In this document: positions 1 to 12,426 of the stretch, one piece after another
How the letters are laid out: each line of letters opens with the position of its first letter
Numbering within the stretch: position 1 is the first letter of the stretch
NCBI RefSeq assembly: GCF_001039355.2
Contig: NW_019776079.1
Location: 64,001-128,000, forward strand
Source: Lingula anatina
Lineage: Eukaryota; Brachiopoda; Lingulata; Lingulida; Lingulidae
Direction: 5' to 3'
Length of the DNA: 64,000 nucleotides
Notes under the pieces: model-generated
Databases searched by the model: none
Told to the model about the DNA's origin: nothing
The model's input: the letters and a program-made list of their open reading frames with translations, nothing else
Position numbers and translations under genes: made by a program

Positions 1-3000
1 GTAGCTAATACTACTGTACTCCATTGCCTTCCCGAAACAGTTTGGACGTCATACTTAATGGAAAAAATTGCTAGACATACTGTAAGACGTTCCTGATGGA
101 ACATTTCATTCACCAAGACACCAAATGAAACGACCCTCATAGCTAAACATACCAGGTAAACAATTTAGGTGTCATGGTACATGAAACTCATTAAATAATC
201 TGTATGTCAAAAGATTTCGCCACGACTCTTGACGAAACAGTCGGTTTACCACGATATTTGATAAATAGTTTGACTGCCTGTCCGAAAGGTTATGGCAGCT
301 TGAAATGCCCAAGGACCTGCAAGATGTTTGATAACACAGGTCCTCTGGACTGGCAAGGTTTAATTGAAAATACAATACATATTTTTAATTCAAATGTAGC
401 CATAGACTAACGGAAATAAAATACTTCGTTCGGACGAGCGCATAATAAGGAGGACCTGCAGATTTCTTGTAGTGCAGGTCAGCCCTACTTTCAGTAAGTT
501 TTTCCCATGTCTGCCGCACAAATATTCGATCCAAATCATGTCTACTATTTCTTTATCCAAATTTTATAGGTGTTCTTTAAAAAGTGTTGTTCATGGTCTC
601 TAGAAAAGATGATTTTTTTCTTCATCACGTGATCAAGGTCTATACTAATAGGTGGTGGATTAAAAGGTAGAGCATATGACTCTCGTCATTTAGTCCATAA
701 GTGAAGAATAACACTGTTTTGTTATATTTATAAGTGTTCTTGTTAAATAGGCAATAATGCGACATGATCCAAAACGCAAGGTACATTGGTCCGGTTGTAC
801 CAAACGCTTATTACCCCCAAATTGGTACAGACTTTTAGACCCAGTATAAGATCTACTTCAGCTCCAATCCATAGTGGCCCAATTTAAGTATGCATTAGTC
901 GCAAACATTAGCTATGCCTCTTCTGTCTCCAGGGAGATTGTTTCAAGTGTGAAAAAGTGGACAGAGATTGTGAATTTAAATTTTTTAATTCCGACTATGA
1001 CCCTATTCCCATAGATTTTAGATCGATCTATCCCTGTGGGGAGTCTCACTAGATTACTGTCAGCTTAGCCAACTTAAGCGTTTGTCCCGCCTACTAAAAG
1101 CTGTAAGGGGGTAATTAACTTTCGTGCCCGCTCGGCTGACTGCAATTTAGCGTGAACCCCCAGGGAGTTAGGTCGATCCGGATGGATCGATCTAAATCTC
1201 TGGGAATGCACTCTGTGGTTCCTATGTTAAGCATGTCTCTGCTGTAAACGTATATTTTTTAGTGTTGAACGCATTCATGCGTATTATCTCAACAGCTTTG
1301 CTCAAATATCGCAATTCATGCTGAACTCCACGTTGAAGGGAACAGTAATGCTCAAATTTTCTTTGACGACCCCTTTTTACGCATCAGTAGAATTAGTAAG
1401 AAACATAAAATGCAACACGGTACAACACTTATGAATGCATTTTATTTACATGTATAAAAAGTCAAAATATTTAACAGTTCATAACGTTTGGTCATGTTTA
1501 AGAAATAACGTACCACCTTTGACTGAATCACGTTCGTGCAGGTGAATCACCTATAGCGAATATGAAGCAAGTGTATGACGCGATTGTTTACTTGATCAAC
1601 GGACATAATATCCTTCTAACTACAGCTTTTTATTACACTGACGGCGGATTGACAGAATACACTGGATACGTACCAGTGTAAAGGGGATTTACCGCATACT
1701 CCATTTCCAATATCCCCAGTCATGATTGCACGTCACGGTTTGTCGTGATCTAAAAAGTGCTGAAAAGGAGACTAGATGTCGAAATGCCACATGACGCTTT
1801 CAACCTCTAGAAAAGATGCTGAGGTATATTAGTTTGAAGCAAATTTGTGTCACAGCCCTGTGTCAAATATAAGAAATAAAGAGGGTGTGCTCAAGCTATG
1901 GTCAGTAAGCCACTTGGTCAAACAATATACTGAAACAGATGATCTAAGTTTACAGTGTCCTACGGTGGAATTTGGTAAATAAAACAGAAAGGAAAGAAAA
2001 TAAAAATAACATGACAATGCCTTTTTTTCTAGTTCATCAGTCATCATCACCTCTCTAGCACTGCCTAATCAATACTTTATTGAGATCAAATGGCAAGATA
2101 ACCTTAAAACGCTTATAAGCCAGGTACCTTTTTACATTTGGTTTAAGCCAAATAAATGTTCTTTGCATGGTGCTTTTTTAAAACACCGTTTTCAGGCAGC
2201 TGTGGTTACTTCATTTCCCTAGCTTGGCGTAACTTCACTATAAACAGCTTATGTGAAGACTTAAGACAACTAAAATCTCGCTGATCATACAATGCAGTGC
2301 CACTCCAAAATGGAACGGCTTTAAGCAAAATAAAAAAAATAAAATAAAAAATAAAAAAAAATGGGTACTTTCTAACCGCCCTCTTGCTTTTAAAATGCCA
2401 TTGGCGTGTAACACTTTCATACGGGCTTATCAGATTGTCCAAAGAACATGAAAATGAACGTGTGTTGTTTCCAAACTTTGTCCATTCAAATAATTTTATT
2501 AATGCTGTAACATTTTGTATTGTAGACTCACACTTTAGTATTTGCCTCCATAACTGACGATAGAAGCTACGTATATAGAGGCCTACGCGATAAAGAACAG
2601 TCTCTCCTTCCCTTGTCCATTACATTTAAATGGCACTTTCTATAGATTTTACTGATAAGAAATGTTCGCTTTGAATAATAACAATAAAATGGCAGTCGTC
2701 ATGTTTTAGTGGAATCTTAGTCGTGCTGAGCTGAGTTAGCATTGACGTAAGCAGAAACTATGAATAGAACTTCATTAAGCACGTTTAGTTGTAGGAGGTA
2801 CCAAATGCGTATTTATACCTTTTATGCAACTTAGTTTTGGATATGTTTTGCAAAAGTAACCACTGGCGGATGTCTTACAGACATTTTCTTTAAAAATTTG
2901 TTAACTACTAAAAATATAATGGTGTAAGTATGTATGTGTGTGCTTTTTGCAGTCAAGGATATGTATTCGTGTTAATGTGTATGTCAGACATTAGGGGAAC

Positions 3001-5411
3001 GTTCTGAAGGCTTTATCCAATCTTACATCCCCCTCCAAAGGAGAGCAATTTTTTTCTTCAGGCTTCCTCTAACTTATCTCCTTCATTTAACATGTACCTT
3101 CATCTCACTGGGGTACACGTTATGGCTCCAAATGCACAGTTAAACCTTCAGATAACTTTTTGCCTAAAGCTTATTTGATACTTATTTGTCTCCAGGTGGA
3201 AAACCAGCAATGTTTCGATCAGATTTAATTGTTAATTGTACAAAATGAATTCAAGAATTGGACAGTTGCAGCTTCATATCCCCTGGGAAGTTAATGTAAA
3301 GAATACCGATTCCATAAGGAATATCACTGACTCTACGATATTAGATCAAACGCAAGATAAGTAGCAAACGGAGTCTTGACAGCATTATGTCACATTGATT
3401 GAGGTTTTATTTTTCAACGAATTCGCTGAATTGACTGTTAACCGATTTATCAAATACTGCTGCTGTAAAATTGACTGGAGTAATATTTTGGTTACAGTAT
3501 CAAGTGTCATAAAAATCAGTAAAATGCTCACTTGAAGAACGGTATATCATGTAGAATATTTTCAGATGCATTCCTTTAAACATATCTAGAATAGATATAG
3601 AATATCTAATATGATATAATATATAATATCTATATAATATAGAATATCAATTTAGAAAATAAACAATTGTTTTGTACAATAAAGATGCGTAAAGTGAACG
3701 AAATTGTCACAAATTATTTTAATTTTGGATGATCAGTGCGTGTCCTTCAAAATTATGATAATATGTAACATTTTCCCTGCAGTTTGCATAAGACGAATTT
3801 TGTATCCGCATATCATGATTTCACTTAAAAATCATTGCACGAGATGTTGTGGTCAAACTTGTTTTTGCCAAAAGCGTGTTTGCGTGATTTGCTTCTTAGA
3901 ACTTTAGACTAATCATACAGTTTAGTCAAATCTTCTTGTCTACTTCTGACACGAAATTAATCAAACATTTATTTGGATTTACACACACGTGCATTTGCCT
4001 TAAATAACCTATGTATTTAAACAGGCGTTCATATAGCGTTAATAAGACAAGCTCAAAAATATCATTCATGTTAGTCTATCACAGACGACAAGCACTTTAT
4101 TTTGAATATCAAACTACTGTTGTTTTTAAAAGACCGTTATCATTAAAGTCAAGATACCGCTTTCACATATAACACATTGAAAAGTTGGAATGCAATCGGA
4201 ACGGAAATCTTTGAAACACAAACAACTTTTTTTGGTGGTGGGGGGGGGGGGGAGGTGGAGATACATTTTTGTCCATGAAATCCCAAAAAATAAATATTTG
4301 TTACTTACGTAAAATATTGATCTGGATAATTGGTAATCACAAAATGATAATAAAACACGTTTCTTTGTTCTTTATGTCATGGTACATGTTACCTAAGACT
4401 ATTGATTTGTGACTCAGCACTAAACTCATATTTCCCATGGTTGGAATAAGACAGGCTCTTAGGTTTTATTACAGAGAAACATAAACAGTGCACACAAAAT
4501 CAAATAATTCTGAATGAAAGGGGTATGCTATTTCATATTTTAGAACGGCGTCACCGTCCTTAAATGTAGAACATTTCGCTTGATATGTATTACTACAGTT
4601 CAGCCACTTTAAAACATAATAGCTCTACACGGAAACGGTGCCTCTGTGATGGCGCCCAATTTTCTGACATAAGTAAGGTTCTGAGCTGTTAATCATCTTA
4701 TCAGACGACTTCCCGCATGGAATCCAAATTTGTGCAAACTCAAGATGGACACGCTTCTCTTAAGATCTGACAGTTTCTATTGTTGGTTGTAATGAAGTTT
4801 CCATGTTGTTAGCAAGCAAGGCGCGTTGGAAGTCGGCATTAATTAAAACAGAGTCGTTATCATTTATTGTTAAATTCGTTCGATCTTGGAAGTCAATTGC
4901 CAGATTAAGTATATTGGGCCAAAATAAAAAATCTGAGGAATGACTTCCTCTCCTGACAACAGTGGGATTTCGATTACTTCAACAAATTTGTCCCTACAGG
5001 ATATTTCATGATTGACGTATCGGAAGGCTATATACGGTCGTTAAAACCGGCTTCTTAAATTGCACTGCCAAACGATAAGCCGAAACTTACCGAGGATGGC
5101 ATCCTGCTAAAGAAGGCAAGTAGAAAAGGAAAGTTCACTGATTTGATGTGTTTCTGATTGAATTGCGTGTAGTTTATATAAATTGTTATGGCTGGTCGCT
5201 ATGGTAATTTTATAAGCCATTGGTATCACATTACGAAGTAGACGGATGTTTTTTGTTTTGTTTTGTTTTTTTCTTCTCTATATAAATGAAAAAAGATTTG
5301 TGTAAAAAGTGATTGTCGATTTTCTTTTAACTAACATCTCTTATCAATTTAACCATCTTTAATGATTTATGGGTGATTTATATTTCAGATCGGCCTGTAA
5401 GACACCTCAAA
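1..5411. other. Intergenic region before BRICHOS gene A
   Basis: I see no gene I can defend here. The stretch holds one hairpin MITE (1005-1207), an A-rich tract near 2330-2360, an AT-rich tract near 3590-3655 and a G-run near 4243. Two short cysteine-containing open frames (195-410 and about 3780-3907, both +) are discussed under findings because their status is uncertain. A good splice acceptor (polypyrimidine tract ending TTTCAG) lies about 25 bases before the start codon of BRICHOS gene A, so the end of this stretch probably contains a 5'-UTR intron of that gene. Confidence 0.5.
1005..1207. mobile_element. Hairpin MITE, copy 1
   Basis: This non-coding foldback of about 200 bases has ends reading TTCCCA and TGGGAA. 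Inside them are inverted GATCGATC-type blocks, then a CCC/GGG block followed by CTCACT and its complement, then arms that meet at a GGGGTAATTAACT centre. It is nearly identical to the copy at 43044-43256, and related copies lie at 26165-26388, 42558-42772 and 46940-47159. Copies in unrelated flanking DNA show that the unit is mobile. It contains no ORF, so it would depend on a transposase supplied elsewhere. The target-site duplication could not be defined. Confidence 0.8.
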
Positions 5412-6649
5412 ATGCAGAAGATTATATGCTGGCTGAGTGTTTGCGTGCTTGCGTGTGTTAAGGCGTTCTATGTAAGTTGAATCGTGTGTATAGGTAAATC
5501 TATTCCATTAGTAGTATTATATATACAGAATATCTTTCACTTTAAAACTGCAATGCCCCAAGTTTCTATCAGCGAAATATAGTAGAATAAATAAATGATA
5601 GTAATGATAATAAAAATCTGAAAAAAATGCATTTCATAATGACATATCTTGTAATTATAGGCCCCTGGCGTGCGAATCGAACTAAATGGCAGGAATATAC
5701 TTGTTCCCATATTTGAAAAGGGCACGTACAAAATGATGGTCACTCCACAAACGACGCTTTGTGACAGAACTATTATAGTTCATGATTTTACGAAGGTAAG
5801 TTAATGTTTTATTGTGATGCAAATGATAACAAGCTGTAGACTCTATATAATCACCAAGTGTGTGAACAGCTGATTAAATATAAAACGCTTTTGATTTTTT
5901 GGCCTGCTCTCTCCCAAATATTATAAATTTTAACTTCATAAACAAGTCATGTCAAAAGTAACCGAGGGTCATTTGACTGTCTGATCTGGTTTGCAATGTA
6001 GTAATATTGGTAGACGAGTGGCGAGGCAAACGACCCTTACAGCTTTATTCGAATGATAAATATGAGAAAACTCCAGACGGGACAAGTGCCTCGTCTGCCT
6101 AAACCTAGCTACTGTCATTTAAAAGAGCTTTATATTTCCAGAATATTACTATTTACAAGGACATCACAGCTACTACGTGCTTCATCACTCCTTTCTATGA
6201 CGATGTGTTAGACAAGACGGTCATCCTTTTCAAAGCCACAGAACGTTCGAATGTAAGCATAAACAATTTGCAATGTTCAATACACATCAAAATGTTCCCT
6301 TCATAAATGCCAAAAACAAAGGTAACTGGCGTTTTTACGATTTGTGTGTAATTGAGTAAGAGGACCCATTGCAATTGTTATGAACGTTACAAAGGACAGA
6401 AAAGATTAAGAGAAAGTTTTCAAATTTCAATTTCAGAGAGAAGATACTCCGTCTGTTGTACTCCATCCAGAAACCGTGCTAAGTGACCTGCAGGTGAAGT
6501 CGCTGGGCCCACGGGCCAAAATATGTGGAACATACCCTGCTCTCTGGATGAAAAGAGATGACCATTTAACCTCTACCCAGAGATCTACGAGAGACGTGGT
6601 ACCAAGTATTAAGATAGGGAAGGTTTATGCGCAAATCAAGGAAGAGTAG
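5412..6649 (+). CDS. Secreted BRICHOS-domain precursor A
   Basis: The coding exons are 5412-5471, 5661-5795, 6142-6252 and 6437-6649, all joined in phase 0, giving 172 aa. Exon 1 is a 20-residue signal peptide with a hydrophobic core (CWLSVCVLACV). Exons 2-4 match the BRICHOS pattern: a beta-rich block ending IIVHDF (Asp62), then IYKD...TCFI (Cys78), then SLGPRAKIC (Cys132) and a short hydrophobic stretch. BRICHOS domains act in the secretory pathway as chaperones for beta-prone peptides, usually located in the same precursor. A Lys-Arg pair (141-142) follows the domain directly, leaving a 30-residue tail containing IKIGKVYAQI that a proprotein convertase could release. There is an extra cysteine (Cys54), making three in the mature chain. 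The paralogues at 18187-20227 and 38612-41084 share exon sizes and phases. The client and function are unknown. Confidence 0.87.
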
Positions 6650-9514
6650 TTTGAACTCTTACGTATTCTATCAGATAGTAAAACAGAAGCTAGAGTACAC
6701 TGACAGTGAAAAAAGAAAAAGAAAAAAACGCTGAATACTTCACATACACAGTCTCTGTATGTTCAGATGTGCATTCATCAAAAAACGAGTTCTTAGTATC
6801 AGTTCTAAGAGCCGCATGTTGCTTTTTGATATGGTGTAGCTAAATTCGCGAAAAAGATTTTACAACTGCCTATTATGGTACGACCAGCTTACATGGCTTT
6901 GTTGTTGCGGTTTCCCTACGGAACAATACGTCAAACACATCGAATTTCGTACATAAAACGCCTTTTAGCTTCTCCAGAAAAATGTCAGTGCTGTATTCTC
7001 GTAATTTTTGCAATGATGATCTGATGAAATAGATACAAAAATTGTTATCTTGGCATTGCAAATGTAATATTTTCATTATAGCTTTGGCATTCACACACAA
7101 GCATGTTAAAAAGGCAATTCAAAAGCATGTATTTACGGCAGATGTTTTCAAAGTAAGGGTGACTTGACCAGGTCGGATGTTCTAAATGATTGTCTGAGAA
7201 CGACTTGACCATGATATGCCATCTATGCTAAATGGTTGTCTAGGAATAGAGAGCTTTATTACTTTAGCATAATTCAATCACGTAACTTTGTGAACATCCA
7301 AACGATCAGCAAAATGTCATTGGTCTTGTTTCTGTAAGTGGAAATTGTCTGGGCTTTCATTTCAGTATAGCATTTACAGATCAATAGCGAGTTTGCTTTC
7401 CATAAATCATCGGTTTTGCATATCCACACCAATTAGCCGTGGAAAATGTATTGATGTCTGCTGGAAGTACGCTAGATGATTGCATTTATTTTAAGTCCCC
7501 TTTCATGTTGATCTTTTTGTGTTGAACATTAAAGCTCGATTATTAATCGTTTCTAGGAGTTCCTGCGTTGGTTTACTGACACTGGCACAAAGTTTAAGGT
7601 AAACATAAAAGTAGTCCTGCAGGTCTGTGGTAGTAAACGCTCTCAAATACTTCATTCCTGTCTCCACAATGCAATTTTTCGAAATCTAAATGTGGAACGT
7701 GGTAGACGCCCATATATCGCTATTTTTCAAAGAAGAACATAAAATTGTCGACCGAAGTACTATACTGAAGGGTAAATGCTTAATTGTAATTTTCCAGATT
7801 AAGGGGATGACGTAATTATTAAAATTGTTTTCTACAAAGATATATTTCATTTAAAAAGACGTAAAATGCCTCTTGGGTTTTAAGTGCTTAATGGACGAGT
7901 GAGATGCCATTCAAATTACGTGAAATTAATCAAAAGTGAAAAGACTCCCATGGGGTTGATGTACTATTGTTTGATCACAAACCAGGATTGTTTGTGCGTA
8001 GTTGTTAAATTTCAGCAAACAATTCTTAAATCACGTGGTGGATGATTTTTTGCAGTGGTTGAAAATAACTAGGCCTGTTTGGATTTGCAGAGGAAAATTT
8101 AGTTTTGCGATCACCTTTTTGAATCAATTTTCTTTTGCAGCAAAAGTAATGCGCCATCACTTGTTGAAGCTCTAATAAAAGGGCACTGTGACCTTTAGAC
8201 ATAAATACCAATGTTTTTAAAATATTGTTGAGATGCTTGTATTAAAGCACACGCATTTAATGAACAGCCGATTACCAGCCACATGTACAAATATGTAGAT
8301 GCTGCAATGGATCTTCAGGGTGATATGATCTAAACTGGAAACTGAAAGTCATTTCTCTGAATGTTCCAGGAAACCCTTGGGAACCTAGCATAAACCATAC
8401 ATTTTCTTTTCAAGGAGTATAGAAATGATGGTAACTCATGATAATTTTGTTATAAAGGTATTGTTAGTATATATAATTCAAATACCAAAGATTAAAAACG
8501 TGGTATGAAAAACTATTAAAAGCATTGTTAGTTTATGGTTATTAAGGAACCATATGGCATGAAAACTATTATGAGCTAAGCATTGATTGATTTATCAATT
8601 TTGTCTGTCTGAAAAACAGTTTGAGAAAATGTACAGTTTGTATGTTTCTCGCACTGAACAGTTCGTATTTTCCTTTGTGCTTAAGTAACAGGACTACTGT
8701 GTACTAGTTTTTCAGGAAAAAATGGTAAGCCATCCAACGAGAAAGAAAAGGAAAATCCACGCTAATAATTTAGATGATTCAATATTTTAAACTGTACAGC
8801 AGTGTTTTCTTTCATTGACATCAAACAAAGAGAAAATTCACCGATGTATATTCTAAAGCTACAGTACAGATACACATCAGTTATAATTGAGACTTTGAAT
8901 AGTGCCACCCCTCATATATTTTAAAAGACTTAAAGGAATATACCTTATAATTTGGCCAGAACCATTTGCAACGTAGTCACTGAGAAAAACACAAAAGCAA
9001 ATACTTCTGGAATTAGAATGTCATCTTAGAAGACAAAAGTATTCATATACATTCTTAGACATTCAAAAAGTAAAAAGCATACGAATTAAAGAAATCTAAG
9101 AGCAACGTTGAAACAAAGAGGATAAAATTCCGTTTTTATAACACCCAAGCCTCGGAGCCACAATTACTCAATTTATCAAAATTTTTCTTCCCGATTTTGG
9201 AACAATTGATAACAGGATCCCATATAATCAATAGTCGCCGTCAAACTCCAAACCTGAAACGTTTACTTTGAAAAGCAATGGTTAGAACCAACATAACAAA
9301 CAAAAAAAAGAATTGTTGTGATACGAGATTAGGAACATATGTCATCATATGGTTAAGCCGAGATTACATTTACCATGCGATGTCCGTTTATCTCTTTACG
9401 TTCTCGTGCGGCGTCCGTGCTACGGGCGGTGGATGAAATCGTAGCCTTTACAATTTTGTCATACTCTTGGCGATTAAAAAAAATTCGTTAGCCTGTACAA
9501 TGTAGGAAGTATAC

Positions 9515-10880
9515 TCCCCTAGCCAAAAGTGTCAACCCTAACGCAATGCGCAGAGTGATACAAAAATTCATGTCATGAACAAATGCTCTTTATTCAACTT
9601 CGAAAAGGAATTTTCTCAAAAATTTACATATTGTACAAACAACGAATAAGCTAACCACAGTAAAAAATCAAAGCCACTTTTTGGTTTTTTGGGTATTTTG
9701 TACAGTATATCCTCAGGATTGGGGGACGCACCTGATACGTCTTTGCGTGGACCCAAACAATTATGTAATGTTTGTGAAGTAGTAACTTTCCACATACGGT
9801 GCAAAGTTAGCATGAGATCATTTCTGTTATCTCTCAGTTATCCATTTCCGAGGATACCCCACACATTATTAATGAGGTTCTAATATAGCTGGTCATGGGG
9901 GGAGGGGGGGGGGTCGATCTGGTTCGTATATAACCAGCCTACTGTTGCATTGGCTGTGCGTGGAGTAGCATTACCATGCTGAAACAGAAATGGTTGGTCA
10001 ATGTCCCCAAAGATATCATCGGCAGAATTCCTTAAGTTCCATTTTAAATTATTGTTTTTCTTTTTATCAAGAGCTTATAAAATATGTAAGTATTACCTCC
10101 AATATTTCTGTGACTGTCAGTCATCATCATCATCAGGGAGAAAATGACTAGGGTCATTTTACCTGGAATGAAAATCCAGGCCAATTGCCCCTAATGCAGG
10201 TGAAATGACCCTAGTCATTTACTCCCTGATGATGATGACTGACAGTCACAGAAATATTGGAGGTAATACCCACATATTTTATAAGCTCTTGATAAAAAGA
10301 AAAACAATAAATTAAATTGATACATACAGAGCTAATGAAACTGGTCTCTCCTTAGGTTCCGTTCCAGAACCTGGATGCGTGGGTCTGTATTAATTGCATG
10401 GGTTCGTTGAGCACTGGCAGTTCGCCTACAGCAAAGTGGCCAATACATCCCATGCTATGACATACGAGGGGTGCGTTCTGTCGACCAGAGGCAGAAAATT
10501 GGGAAGATACTTCTTACCAGCTGTTCTCCAAACCCTTACGCGTCTATAAATTCTGACAACCCTTAGGCTTCGTTCACATGCAATGTCTATTTTCTAAATT
10601 CTATTTTCTATTTGCGGTATGTCTTATGATCACGGTCTGTGGCCTGAATATCCCGCGGCGTAATTACTGGCAGCGCGAGCCAGTTACTATAAGTTACTAT
10701 AACCTGCTTTCATCTGACAACAGTATCGCTGCCCAGTTTTTGACTGGTGCCAATGTCAAAGTTCCGGTATACCAGCTGGCTCTACGAAGACGGTTCCTGG
10801 CAGTGATCACTGGTCTCTTAACAGAAACCCTGTCAAAATAACGGCGGTTGTGCGGACGTCTTCTGATGGTAAACTCAGAA
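9515..10880 (-). pseudogene. Decayed Tc1-type transposase, split by a foldback element
   Basis: On the minus strand, 10875-10699 translates to a Tc1/mariner-like segment. It has an RRRP run, the KRPVITARN motif, NWAAILL and SDESR, which carries the second catalytic aspartate of the DDE core, and then an in-frame stop. Near 10500 there is RVWRTAGKKYLP, and near 9990 FQHGNATPRTA, both corresponding to later Tc1 transposase blocks. Reading frames are broken by stops and shifts, and the element at 10051-10308 sits inside. The left edge near 9515 (CCCTAGCCAAAAGTGTCAACCC) looks like an element terminus; no matching end was found beyond 10880. It is an old, inactive copy. Confidence 0.75.
10051..10308. 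mobile_element. Near-perfect foldback MITE with AAATT duplication
   Basis: The left arm starts ATTGTTTTTCTTTTTATCAA and the right arm ends with its complement. The arms, about 110 bases each, are almost identical in inverted orientation, with a loop of about 25 bases around 10175-10197. The direct repeat AAATT flanks both ends (10046-10050 and 10309-10313), which fits a 5-base target-site duplication. The arms have hardly diverged, so the insertion is recent. It landed in an already decayed Tc1 copy. It has no coding capacity. Confidence 0.85.
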
Positions 10881-12426
10881 ACACGGTTTGAACTTTTCTA
10901 GTTAAATGTTGCAGTCAACTTTCTTCATTTCATGAAACGTTTTCTACGAGGAAAGCGTATTAACACCCCTTCTTCTTGCCAATTTGCCTGTTTGGTTTTA
11001 ATGATGTCTAACCCTCTCTTATCTAACCCTCTGAATTTCGTAGTCGCTGTCAAGTGAGTGCCCCACAGTAACTATAAAAACATAAGTTACATATGTACTA
11101 GTACAGTTACCAGTTAACAGAATTTTTACTCTTGTTGAGGTGACAATGGCTGTCGTTTTTGTAACTGTTATTATGAAGAGCTTCTATGGCTGAAAACATT
11201 TACAAATAAAGATTAACAATATTATTGGAATTATGTGGCTTTCCCTTTTTTATTTCATACATGTACACACTTCTGTTCAGAGGGACTATATTAAAGAATG
11301 CTGTTTAACGTACTGTTCACCACATTTAAGAATCGTCTCCAATAAACACGAAGAGATGTGAACAGCTAGCACAATTGATGTAGATGGCTACCAAACATAA
11401 GCTTCATTGCGTCGTGTCAAAAGGCACCCGCACCATTTAACGAAACGCAGATGTTCAAATTAAATGCGATATATTGCGGTCAAATATAATATCCGTTATT
11501 TAAGAAATCGTGAGTTATTTACGCCCTTGGAGCAAAATTCAAATTGTGGTAATGAGGACGGGACAGATGTGATCCTACATTAAGTTTTTTTCAAACGAAA
11601 ATAAATTATTTTACAAAACAGAAATTTTAAAACTATTTTCTAAGACGTGAAATATCTTCTCAGTTTTATTCTTTACGCTAATTGCAAAAGAAATTGGGAA
11701 TGATTTGAAGGAGGGGGAGCTGATATACTACTTATTATTATCTCACTCTCTCCACTTACATGTAATTTTTCCTAAGATTACGGTAAATTTGATGGCTTTC
11801 TCGTGTCTCTCTCGTCTTTGTTCCACAGATAATAGAGAGCAGTCATATTCTTAATCATATCAATCACAGATAGCTCCAGCGAACTCGTACAAATCACAGG
11901 GCTGCAATTTATCATCTTATCTCTGAAGAAAATCGCGCATTTAATTAAGTGAATAGAAAAGAAGATGAACTTTCACAGATAAAAACATCGGGAATAGAGC
12001 AAGACAGGCCGACGTTGTTGTTGGCTTGTGTATCACCCCCCCCCCCCCTCCCCAGCTTTATTAATGTTGCCTCTGTGGTGAACTTTACAGCATCACGTCA
12101 TCATAAATTGCCTTCGTCTTTGCGGTTGCTCTAACTGTGCTGCAACCAAAATTAACAAATGGAAAAGAGTGACTGACAGCTGTCGTCAACCAACATTTTA
12201 TTAATCTATATGGCATGCCCCCTGTATTTTAGTATAATTACCGCTCTAGACTTTGGTATGTAAAATGAACACATGCTAGATTACAGACCAGAAGGATTCC
12301 AGCAAGAAAGGAGAGAACAGCGTTACGGTGAAAATAGTAATCTATTTCCCAGAGAAACTAGAAGATAAGAGAGTCATCAGTGGCTTTTGTTTCTTTTAAT
12401 GCTTTGATAGGATTTGTCCAATAACC

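Larger units (their letters stand above)
6650..12426. other. Intergenic region between BRICHOS A and prepropeptide 1
   Basis: No coding gene is recognised apart from the decayed Tc1-type transposase at 9515-10880, which is interrupted by a foldback element. An ATTAAA that could serve as a polyadenylation signal for BRICHOS A lies near 7528. A short stretch at 7557-7598 is bounded by plausible splice sites but has no recognisable coding content. A C-run occurs near 12037. Nothing else stands out. Confidence 0.4.

Noticed and set aside
7557-7598. 42-base possible internal exon between TTTCTAG and GTAAAC
   Set aside because: No coding similarity and no compatible donor in BRICHOS A, whose reading frame already ends in a stop at 6649.
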